Source: Paenibacillus sp. FSL R7-0345
GTDB taxonomy: Bacteria; Bacillota; Bacilli; Paenibacillales; Paenibacillaceae
Direction: 5' to 3'
Assembly: GCF_038595055.1 (NCBI RefSeq)
Contig: NZ_CP152002.1
Span: forward strand, 1,904,501 to 1,968,500
Length of the DNA stretch: 64,000 nucleotides
Position numbers and translations under genes: made by a program. Below the pieces are notes generated by a model. The model searched no databases. It worked only from the letters and a program-made list of their open reading frames with translations, and was not told the origin of the DNA. Positions 30,520 to 38,140 of this stretch are shown here, piece after piece; the stretch's first letter is position 1, and each line of letters starts with the position of its first letter.

Positions 30520-33306
30520 TTGTCCTCAGCCTTGCCGATTCATCTACATTGGCTGACTAAACCCGCAGCTGCTGCGGGGGTTACGTGGGGAGTCCCCTGG
30601 ACCAAAGGAGAGCTGAACCGTGAGACGCTCTCAGCTCTATATCTTGGCGGACCGGACGGCCATTCCCGTCTGCCGCTGCAAAGCCGTCCGGCCGCTTATT
30701 GGCCGGACGGAACTGTTAAGTGGTCTTTTCATTCTGCAGTCTGCCCGGAGGGCGGTGCGGAAGGATATACACTGGAACGTTGTGCAGAGCCGGAAACCGT
30801 CCAGTATACAGCAAGGGTGTCCGTCCGTGAGACGGAGGAAGCTTACCTTGTGGATACTGGTGCCATTGTATGTACTGTGGGCATACGCGGTTCTGGACCT
30901 TTTACGCAGATTTTGCGCCGGACGCCGTCATTAGCCGGCAGAACGGATAGCGATTGTAGATATTCCGGAGATTTGAAGAACATGAATGCAGGAGCCGGGT
31001 ACCAGGACACAGCAATGGGCTCGGAGCCACAGGCGTTCGGTTTAGAAGAGCATGCGAACCGATTAGAAGAGCATGCGAACACTATAGGTCAGCTGGTATG
31101 CAGCGGAAGCGAGCTGGTCTGTCTTCGCGAGCAGCGGGACACGCTGAGCGGTGAGCTGACACTGCGGCAGGAACGGTTCACCGGCGTGACCAGACAGGCT
31201 GCGCTGGAAGAGAACGGGCCGCTGCGTGCCGTGATTCGCCTTGAAGGTAGGCACCGCAGCAGGAACGGGGCCGGGGAATGGTTACCCTACACGCTGCGCC
31301 TGTATTTCTATGCCGGACTTGAGTCGATCCGGATGGTGCATACCTTTCATTACGACGGTAACCCGCAGGAGGATTTTATCAAAGGGCTGGGTATCGAATT
31401 CAAGGTGCCGCTAAGCGGGCCGCTTTACAACCGTCATATCCGGTTTGCGGGCAGTGAGGGCGTCTTCAGCGAATCACCGAAGACCCTTCATACCCGCAGA
31501 ACCAAGGGCAAATATGCGGAAATGTTCGCTGAACAGCTTGAAGGCCGCCTGCTGGAGTTTGAACCGGAAGAGGACGTTTATTTCACCGGACTGCTCCGGG
31601 ATTCTGCAGTCTGGGATAGCTTCCGGCTGGTTCAGGACTCCTCCGAGCATTATGCCGTCCATAAGCGGACCGGGCCGGACTGTGTCTGGATCAAGGGAGC
31701 AGAGGGACGGCGTGCCGGTGGGCTAGGCTATATCGGCTCAGAGCGCGGCGGTTTGGCCGCCGGGGTGAAGGACTTCTGGCGGAAGCATCCTTCAGGCCTT
31801 GAGCTTAGAGGTGCTTCAGGTGACGAGGCGGCGCTGACAGTATGGTTCTGGTCGCCAGAGGTACCGGCTATGGACCTGCGCCATTACGATACGAAGACCC
31901 ATGTAGAGTCCTCATATGAAGGTGCCGAGGAGCTGCGGGCCACTCCGTACGGCATCGCTAACACCCGTGAGCTGACCTTATGGTGCACCTCGGGCACACC
32001 GGGCTCTGCAGAGCTGTTGCGGATGCAGCAGGAGGCGGATAATACTCCGCTTCTCGTCTGTGAACCGGAGTATTATCACCACAGCAGGGCATTCGGGTTA
32101 TGGAGCCTGCCTGACAGAAGCACACCGGCCAAGGCTTATCTGGAGGAACGGCTTGACGGCATTATCTCCTTTTACCAGGCGGAGGTGGAGCAGCGCAAAT
32201 GGTATGGCCTATGGGATTACGGTGACTTCATGCACAGCTATGATCCCGTGCGGCATGTCTGGAACTATGACCTCGGCGGCTGTGCGTGGCAGAATGCGGA
32301 GCTGGTGCCGAACATGTGGCTGTGGGTGAGCTTTTTGCGGAGCGGGCGCGCGGATATATTCCAGATGGCAGAGGCGATGACCCGGCATACCAGCGAGGTG
32401 GATGTGTATCATTTCGGGGAGTATGCGGGTCTTGGCTCGCGGCATAACGTGGTGCACTGGGGCTGCGGCTGCAAGGAAGCGCGGATCGCCATGGCCGGAT
32501 TGCACCGCTATTACTATTATCTGACCGGCGATGAGCGGATCGGCGACATCATGGACAGTGTGAAGGATGCGGACTATACGACCGTGAATCTTGACCCGAT
32601 GCGGGCTTATTTTCCCAAGGATGAATTTCCGACACATGCCAGGGTGGGCCCGGACTGGGCGGCGTTCAGCTCCAACTGGATGACCCGGTGGGAACGATAC
32701 GAAGAGACAGCTTACCGTGACAAAATATTGACCGGCATTGACTGCATCAAAGCAGCCAATCTGCGGCTGATTTCCGGTCCAACCTACGGCTATGATCCCA
32801 AAACAGGCATCCTCAGCCCGATGGGCGATGACAACTGGGGACGGCATCTGGCAATCTGCATGGGCGGGCCGCAGGTGTGGTTTGAGCTCGCCATGATGCT
32901 GGAGGACCCGGTGTGGGAGGATATGCTCGCGGAATTCGGCGTCTTTTACAACCTGCCGCAGGAAGAAAAGGATGCTTATGCCGGAGGAGCCATTACAGGC
33001 AAGCTGCGGTTTGAGCACCCTGTGCTGAGTGTCGCTATTGCTGCATATGGAGCCTGGTATAAGAATGACCGGGCAACGGCAGACCGCTGCTGGAGCATCC
33101 TGCTGGAGAACCCGTTCGGAGCCGTCAATCTGCAGGAAGAGCAGATCCCGGTTACTTACATGGACGAGCTGAATGAGATTGACTGGATGAATACGAACGA
33201 AGCTTCACAATGGTCGCTTAATACGATCATTGCGCTGGAGCTGATTTCTGAAGCACTTCCTGAAGCGATTCCTGAACGGGATTCGGTAAAGGGGGCAAAA
33301 GAATGA
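30520..33306 (+). CDS. PcRGLX/YetA-like protein (putative exo-rhamnogalacturonan lyase family)
   Basis: About 928 residues, no signal peptide. The N-terminal part (IHLHWLTKPAAAAGVTWGVP, WPDGTVKWSFHSA) resembles the RIFT-barrel domain of PcRGLX (PL26) and YetA. A beta-sandwich middle follows, then a C-terminal alpha/alpha toroid (WDYGDFMHSYDPVRHVWNYD, GRHNVVHWGCG-like SRHNVVHWGCG). PcRGLX removes terminal disaccharides from rhamnogalacturonan I; YetA in B. subtilis lies beside lplABCD, and the same transporter type is here. Lyase activity is inferred from family and context. AAAGGAG at 30504-30510 fits TTG 30520 best; ATGs at 30496 and 30511 are alternatives. The next gene overlaps its stop by 4 bp. 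Confidence 0.8.
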   Translation: MSSALPIHLHWLTKPAAAAGVTWGVPWTKGELNRETLSALYLGGPDGHSRLPLQSRPAAYWPDGTVKWSFHSAVCPEGGAEGYTLERCAEPETVQYTARVSVRETEEAYLVDTGAIVCTVGIRGSGPFTQILRRTPSLAGRTDSDCRYSGDLKNMNAGAGYQDTAMGSEPQAFGLEEHANRLEEHANTIGQLVCSGSELVCLREQRDTLSGELTLRQERFTGVTRQAALEENGPLRAVIRLEGRHRSRNGAGEWLPYTLRLYFYAGLESIRMVHTFHYDGNPQEDFIKGLGIEFKVPLSGPLYNRHIRFAGSEGVFSESPKTLHTRRTKGKYAEMFAEQLEGRLLEFEPEEDVYFTGLLRDSAVWDSFRLVQDSSEHYAVHKRTGPDCVWIKGAEGRRAGGLGYIGSERGGLAAGVKDFWRKHPSGLELRGASGDEAALTVWFWSPEVPAMDLRHYDTKTHVESSYEGAEELRATPYGIANTRELTLWCTSGTPGSAELLRMQQEADNTPLLVCEPEYYHHSRAFGLWSLPDRSTPAKAYLEERLDGIISFYQAEVEQRKWYGLWDYGDFMHSYDPVRHVWNYDLGGCAWQNAELVPNMWLWVSFLRSGRADIFQMAEAMTRHTSEVDVYHFGEYAGLGSRHNVVHWGCGCKEARIAMAGLHRYYYYLTGDERIGDIMDSVKDADYTTVNLDPMRAYFPKDEFPTHARVGPDWAAFSSNWMTRWERYEETAYRDKILTGIDCIKAANLRLISGPTYGYDPKTGILSPMGDDNWGRHLAICMGGPQVWFELAMMLEDPVWEDMLAEFGVFYNLPQEEKDAYAGGAITGKLRFEHPVLSVAIAAYGAWYKNDRATADRCWSILLENPFGAVNLQEEQIPVTYMDELNEIDWMNTNEASQWSLNTIIALELISEALPEAIPERDSVKGAKE

Positions 33307-33995
33307 CAGCTCAGCAGACAGCGCTGATCCCGGAGCAGTGGCGGGAGATATACCGCAATACGCTGGGGGGGCCGGAGCAGGTGGCCGGCTTTCGGATGGA
33401 AGGTGACGGCGCAGTAACCTTTCCGGTGGGCAGGTTGCGGCTGGAGAGTACCCGGAATGCCTCGGAGGGGCAGAAGGCGAATGTTGTATTCTGGTGCCCG
33501 GAGGTTTTTCCGGGGGACCTGGCAGTGTCGTGGACATTCCGGCCGCTGCGCGAGCCGGGACTGGCCATTCTGTTCTTCGCTGCTGCCGGTGCCGGGGGGA
33601 AAGACCTGTTCGACCCGTCGCTGCCGGTGCGGACCGGGGAGTATGATCAGTATCATCACGGGGAGATGAACGCTTTTCATATATCCTATTTCCGGCGGAT
33701 GTGGGCGGAGGAGCGTTCCTTCCACACCTGTAACCTGCGCAAAAGCTACGGCTTTCACCTGGTCTCGCAGGGAGCTGATCCGCTGCCCGGTATTGCCGAT
33801 ATGACTGCTGCCTATCAGATGCTGGTCGTGAAGCGGGGGCCGTCTGTAACCTTTGCCATCAACGGACTGCCGCTGCTGCAGTGGACGGATGACGGCTCAT
33901 CCTATGGTCCGCTGCTGGCCGGCGGCCGGATCGGCTTCCGGCAGATGGCTCCGCTGATCGCAGAGTACAGCGATCTGACTGTTTATGCGCCCTGA
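33303..33995 (+). CDS. DUF1961 family protein (YesU-like)
   Basis: A 230-residue protein with the DUF1961 signature stretch (WTFRPLREPGLAILFFAAAG, then LFDPSLPVRTGEYDQYHHG, then MNAFHISYFRRM). It probably adopts a jelly-roll lectin or glycosidase-like fold. B. subtilis YesU sits in the rhamnogalacturonan (yes) cluster but its reaction is not established to my knowledge. No signal peptide. The ATGA overlap with the preceding gene indicates translational coupling, so the two products may act on the same substrate. Confidence 0.82.
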   Translation: MTAQQTALIPEQWREIYRNTLGGPEQVAGFRMEGDGAVTFPVGRLRLESTRNASEGQKANVVFWCPEVFPGDLAVSWTFRPLREPGLAILFFAAAGAGGKDLFDPSLPVRTGEYDQYHHGEMNAFHISYFRRMWAEERSFHTCNLRKSYGFHLVSQGADPLPGIADMTAAYQMLVVKRGPSVTFAINGLPLLQWTDDGSSYGPLLAGGRIGFRQMAPLIAEYSDLTVYAP

Positions 33996-34019
33996 GAGGC
34001 TCAGAAGCTGCTGAGTATG

Positions 34020-34138
34020 GGCGCACAGTAAGTAATGAAAGGCATAAATGCCCTTGATTTCGGCCGGAGCGGCCAAATGGGCAAAATGAGAGGCAAAAGT
34101 GCCTTTGAATTCGGCGGAAGCGGCCGAGTGGATACTAT
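34020..34138. repeat. Tandem GC-rich intergenic repeat
   Basis: Between the DUF1961 and deacetylase genes are two related units: GGCATAAATGCCCTTGATTT followed by CGGCCGGAGCGGCCAAATGG, then GGCAAAAGTGCCTTTGAATT followed by CGGCGGAAGCGGCCGAGTGG. Each begins with a small GGC...GCC hairpin and ends in a CGGCCG-centred inverted repeat. Confidence 0.65.
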
Positions 34139-34183
34139 TTTACATGAGATACCATTATCCAGATTCAAGGAGGCGTAACAGCA

Positions 34184-34984
34184 ATGCCAGTAGTATATTA
34201 CTGCTATCCGCAAGGCCGGCATAAGGCGCTGACAATGAGCTATGATGACGGAAGACGGGCGGATGAGCGGCTGGTTGGCCTGTTTAACAAATATGGGATT
34301 AAAGGAACCTTCCACTTGAACTCCGGCCTGCTGGGTGATGGCGACCGGATTACAGCGGAGGAGGTGCCGCAGCTGTATAAGGGCCATGAAGTCAGCGCCC
34401 ATACGCGGCGGCATCCGACGATGGCCCGCTGTCCGCAGGAGTATATCGTCGAGGAGATCATGGAGGACCGCAAAGCGCTGGAAGCGCTGCTCCGCCAGCC
34501 GGTCCGCGGGATGTCTTACCCGAACGGATCGTATACGGAAGAGATCAAAGAGCTGCTGCCGCATCTTGGCATTGAATATGCCCGGACCGTGCAGAGCACC
34601 GGCAGCTTCGGCCTGCCGGAGGACTGGCTGGAATGGCCGGCGACCTGCCATCACAACCGGAATCTGCTTGAGCACGGGGAGAATTTTATCGCCCTGCACA
34701 AACGGCAGTACCTGTATCTGATGTATGTATGGGGCCACAGTTATGAATTCGATAACGATAATAACTGGGAGCTGATGGAGAAGTTCTGCGCCATGGCCGG
34801 CGGGCGGGATGACATCTGGTATGCCACTAACCTGGAGTTTGTTCATTATATGAAGGCTTGCCGGAATCTGATTTTTGCGGCGAGCCGGGATTTTGTATTC
34901 AATCCGAACGCTGCGTCAGTGTGGCTGGAGGTTGACGGCCAAGTAATTGAAGTGCCGGGCGGGCAGACCGTGGACTTGGTTTAA
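34184..34984 (+). CDS. Polysaccharide deacetylase family protein (CE4/NodB)
   Basis: A 266-residue NodB-homology hydrolase without signal peptide. Motif 1 reads TMSYDDGRR with Asp21 and Asp22; motif 2 is HEVSAHTRRHP with the metal ligands His73 and His77; motif 3 is RGMSYPNGSY. A His also occurs in VWGHSYEF. These features match metal-dependent N- or O-deacetylases. As it lies among cytoplasmic pectin-utilisation genes, it may remove acetyl groups from imported rhamnogalacturonan oligosaccharides (inference). AAGGAGG lies at 34168-34174. The 3-prime end is 78 bp from the next gene. Confidence 0.88.
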   Translation: MPVVYYCYPQGRHKALTMSYDDGRRADERLVGLFNKYGIKGTFHLNSGLLGDGDRITAEEVPQLYKGHEVSAHTRRHPTMARCPQEYIVEEIMEDRKALEALLRQPVRGMSYPNGSYTEEIKELLPHLGIEYARTVQSTGSFGLPEDWLEWPATCHHNRNLLEHGENFIALHKRQYLYLMYVWGHSYEFDNDNNWELMEKFCAMAGGRDDIWYATNLEFVHYMKACRNLIFAASRDFVFNPNAASVWLEVDGQVIEVPGGQTVDLV

Positions 34985-35062
34985 TAACGGAAGCAGGCTG
35001 GGAGAGCGCGCTTGCACCAGTTGCAGGCGGGGCAAACGGATGGGAGACAAGGAGGCGCTACT

Positions 35063-36343
35063 GTGGATAACATTAATCAAACCAGTAATCAATCGCTGCA
35101 CCGGCTGGCCGGAATCGATATTTCGGCTGCCGGTCCAAGATGCAAAATGCTGATCGGAGACCTGGACGGGGACGGCAGGGCTGAGCTGCTGCTGGTTCAG
35201 CCGGATAACCGCCAGGATGTGCGGTATATTCCGCATCAGGTGCAGTGCCTGACCGCCTTTGATCTGGACGGCCGTCTGTTGTGGCAGACCGGGAAGCCGG
35301 ATGAAGGGGCCGGAAGCCAGGGCTCGGATTACCCGGCCCAGGTTTATGATATTGACGGTGACGGTGCGCTTGAGGTGTTGTGTGTCATGGATGACAAGCT
35401 GCAAATTCTGGAGGGTGCAACCGGAAAAGTAAAGGCAGTACACGAGCTTCCGTCTGCAGAGGCCCATGACTGCATTATTATTGCCAACCTTAGCGGCAAG
35501 GACCGTCCTTCTGACATTATTCTTAAAGACCGGTATCACCGCCTGTGGGCACTTGACAGCAACCTGCAGCTGCTCTGGACTCATGAGGGCAATGTAGGAC
35601 ATTATCCGTGGGTGTATGATCTTGACGGTGATGGACGCGATGAGGTTATGGCCGGATATGATTTGTTGGATGCAGACGGTAAACGGCTGTGGAGCTGCCG
35701 TGATCTGGAGGATCATGCGGACTGCCTCTGGGTCGGAGATGTGAACGGCGACGGGCTTCCCGAGCTGGTGGTCGGGGGAAGTGTCACGGTAATGTACAAC
35801 CGGGACGGAAAAGAGCTGTGGCGGTACGAGGGCTCCATTGAATCCCAGCATCTGGCGCTTGGACGTTTCTGTCCTGAGCTGCCTGGGCTGCAGATTGCCG
35901 GACTCGACCGTATGGTCCGTGAAGATGACGGCAAGGGTCTCAAGGGAAAAGACGCCATGTTCCTGCTCGATCAGCACGGCAAGGAGCTCTGGAAAGAGGA
36001 GCGCACAACAGACGGCTGGCTGACAATCGTCGATGCGGTCAGCAGCTTCTGGAAGAACGCGCCTGATTACATTCTGGCTTACCGGCGCGGTGAAGGTGTG
36101 CTGCCTGCGCTCTATGACGGCAAAATGAATAGGGTTGCACAGTTTGCCGAGCAGGGCTACGCCGTGCACGGGGATCTGCTGGGCAGCGGCACCGAGCAGG
36201 TCATCATCTATACGGATGAGCTGGCGGCAGTCTATGCCGGAGAACAGCTCACGCTTCAGCCGGTACATCCGGGCCGGGCGTTGCCGCAGCCCAAACGGCT
36301 GTACAGCTCCACTCTGTATCCCGGCGGGGAAGTAGCGCCGTAA
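35063..36343 (+). CDS. FG-GAP/VCBS-type beta-propeller protein, cytoplasmic
   Basis: A 426-residue protein built of repeats with calcium-loop motifs: DLDGDGRAELLL, DIDGDGALEVLC, DLDGDGRDEVMA and DVNGDGLPELVV, spaced as blades of a beta-propeller. There is no signal peptide, although such calcium-binding propellers are usually secreted. Rhamnogalacturonan lyases of family PL11 are also calcium-rich propellers, so a lyase-related role is possible, but I see none of the PL11 N-terminal domain. Start: GTG at 35063 with AAGGAGG at 35049-35055; the longer TTG start at 35012 lacks a good site. It is the last gene of the locus. Confidence 0.75.
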   Translation: MDNINQTSNQSLHRLAGIDISAAGPRCKMLIGDLDGDGRAELLLVQPDNRQDVRYIPHQVQCLTAFDLDGRLLWQTGKPDEGAGSQGSDYPAQVYDIDGDGALEVLCVMDDKLQILEGATGKVKAVHELPSAEAHDCIIIANLSGKDRPSDIILKDRYHRLWALDSNLQLLWTHEGNVGHYPWVYDLDGDGRDEVMAGYDLLDADGKRLWSCRDLEDHADCLWVGDVNGDGLPELVVGGSVTVMYNRDGKELWRYEGSIESQHLALGRFCPELPGLQIAGLDRMVREDDGKGLKGKDAMFLLDQHGKELWKEERTTDGWLTIVDAVSSFWKNAPDYILAYRRGEGVLPALYDGKMNRVAQFAEQGYAVHGDLLGSGTEQVIIYTDELAAVYAGEQLTLQPVHPGRALPQPKRLYSSTLYPGGEVAP

Positions 36344-36366
36344 GGTCAAAATATTCCCGGATCAAT

Positions 36367-36398
36367 AACCCGTGAGGCATAAGCCCTGCGGGTTTTTT
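36367..36398 (+). terminator. Terminator of the polysaccharide locus
   Basis: AACCCG (36367-36372) pairs with CGGGTT (36389-36394); an inner AGGC/GCCT stem extends it. Six Ts follow. Confidence 0.8.
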
Positions 36399-36419
36399 GC
36401 TTATTATAGAGCGGTGGAG

Positions 36420-36456
36420 GCACAGCGGCCGGACGTCCAATCATTCTTTGGAGAAT
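36420..36456 (+). repeat. Fragment of the structured repeat (3-prime end only)
   Basis: GCACAGCGGCCGGACGTCCA, continuing ATCATTCTTTGGAG, matches the conserved 3-prime block of the copies at 19565-19700 and 58958-59130. None of the upstream stems is present. It lies just ahead of the MATE gene. Confidence 0.65.
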
Positions 36457-36517
36457 GTATAGTTTGCTCTGGTTAACAGACGAAAAGGTGATTTTGTAGT
36501 AAACTGGAAGGAATGTT

Positions 36518-37945
36518 TTGCGCTCACTCCAATCCTACAGAAAAGAATGTGATATGTTTATGCAGCTTCAGGCTCAAATACGCAGTAAAAAATGGCTGGA
36601 GAAATACCTTTCCGGGGAAGGAATGGATTACAGGCAGATCATCGCCTTGTTTATTCCCATCCTGATCGATCAGGCCTTCATCATCGGGCTGAATCTGGTA
36701 AACACGGCGATGATTAGCTCATCCGGGATGGCTGCGGTCAGCGCAGTGAACATGGTGGACTCGCTGAATATTTTTCTGATCAACGTGTTCGTGGCCATTG
36801 CGACTGGCGGAACCGTAGTAGTTGCCCAATATAAAGGCAGCGGCAACGACCGGATGGTCTCACAGGCTACTGCCGGTTCAGTCACCTCGGTGTCGCTGAT
36901 CGCTGTGGGCATCGGTCTTCTGCTTATGGCCTTCCATTCGCCGGTATTAAACCTTTTATTCGGGTCGGCCTCCGCCGATGTGCTGGATAATGCCCGGATC
37001 TACATGATCGGCAGCAGCATCTCTTATCTCGGGATTGCGGTAGTTCAGGCAGTCTGCGGTGCGCTGCGGGGTGTCGGCCGGACACGGGCTTCTCTGATGC
37101 TGTCGCTTATCATGAACCTTTTATATGTAGTCCTGAACATTGTTTTTATTAATCTGCTGCACATGGGTGTGCTGGGGATGACACTGGCGGTTAATATCGC
37201 GCGGTATACAGGTATGATCTGTGCCCTCGTCTACCTGTTCAAGGTGGATACTGTACTGCGTGTGCGGGTCCGCGATCTTCTTCACGTTCCGCTTGAAATG
37301 CTTCGCAAAATTATGTTCATCGGCGTACCGTTTGCCGCAGAGCAGATGTTTTTTAATGGAGGAAAGCTCCTGACCCAGATCTTTATTGTCAGCCTGGGTA
37401 CCTATGCGATCGCAACCAACGCCATTGCCGGCTCATTAGCCATGGTGTTTCAGATTCCGGCCAGTGCGCTGTCGCTGACAATCGTGACGGTAGTCGGTCA
37501 GAGTATCGGGAGGGGGAATGTTGCGGATGCGAGAAAATTTATCAAATCCTTCCTCTGGATCGGTTCCGGCTCGCTGGCCTTGATCGCACTCATTCTGATG
37601 CCGTTGTTCCACCCGCTGGTGTCGATTTTTTCGCCGCCTCCGGAAATTATCGATGATTTATTTATCGTGCTGCTGGTCAATGCCATTGCCCAGGTTCCAC
37701 TGTGGGCGGTCAGCTTTATTTTGCCGTCGGCACTGCGGGCAGCAGGGGATTCACGGTTCACTTCCATTACTTCGATGCTGACGATGTGGCTGTTCCGGGT
37801 GGTTTTCGGCTATATTTTGGGGATCGTGCTCGGCTTCGGTGTCCTTGGTGTATGGATTGCGATGAACAGCGAGTGGGCGGTGCGCGGGGCTGTTTTCCTA
37901 TGGCGTTTTAAAGGAAAAAAATGGTTTGCACACAAGCTGATTTAA
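36518..37945 (+). CDS. MATE-family multidrug/metabolite efflux transporter
   Basis: A 475-residue polytopic protein with twelve hydrophobic segments in two MatE halves: LIDQAFIIGLNLVNTAMISS near the start of the first and GVPFAAEQMFFNGGKLLTQI opening the second. MATE proteins export drugs or metabolites using Na+ or H+ gradients. The start is uncertain: TTG at 36518 has GGAAGGA (36506-36512) at good distance, whereas the later in-frame ATG at 36554 has a poor site. Monocistronic, with no regulator beside it. Confidence 0.9.
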   Translation: MRSLQSYRKECDMFMQLQAQIRSKKWLEKYLSGEGMDYRQIIALFIPILIDQAFIIGLNLVNTAMISSSGMAAVSAVNMVDSLNIFLINVFVAIATGGTVVVAQYKGSGNDRMVSQATAGSVTSVSLIAVGIGLLLMAFHSPVLNLLFGSASADVLDNARIYMIGSSISYLGIAVVQAVCGALRGVGRTRASLMLSLIMNLLYVVLNIVFINLLHMGVLGMTLAVNIARYTGMICALVYLFKVDTVLRVRVRDLLHVPLEMLRKIMFIGVPFAAEQMFFNGGKLLTQIFIVSLGTYAIATNAIAGSLAMVFQIPASALSLTIVTVVGQSIGRGNVADARKFIKSFLWIGSGSLALIALILMPLFHPLVSIFSPPPEIIDDLFIVLLVNAIAQVPLWAVSFILPSALRAAGDSRFTSITSMLTMWLFRVVFGYILGIVLGFGVLGVWIAMNSEWAVRGAVFLWRFKGKKWFAHKLI

Positions 37946-38063
37946 AATTGCAGGGAAAAGAATAGGAAATGAACGTAGAAGCCTTTTTGACTTTGTTAAA
38001 ACGGATACATTTCCTTTATTGGATATAATAGTTTTATCCGCTCCGGGAGAATGTAAATTTTGT

Positions 38064-38099
38064 TTGACAGGGGGGATTGTATGGACCATAATACAATCC
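38064..38099 (+). promoter_or_regulatory. Promoter with overlapping palindromic operator, aminotransferase/importer operon
   Basis: TTGACA (38064-38069) and CATAAT (38087-38092) are 17 bp apart. A perfect 9-bp inverted repeat, GGATTGTAT (38074-38082) and ATACAATCC (38091-38099), spans the spacer and the -10 box. A protein bound there would block RNA polymerase. Confidence 0.75.
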
Positions 38100-38140
38100 A
38101 TACTAAACATATAAGGTTTATAGGAAGGGGAGATTGAGAC

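Noticed and set aside
34916-36349. A 477-codon minus-strand ORF across the beta-propeller gene
   Set aside because: The plus strand has the calcium-loop repeats and a good ribosome-binding site; the minus-strand product has no recognisable pattern.
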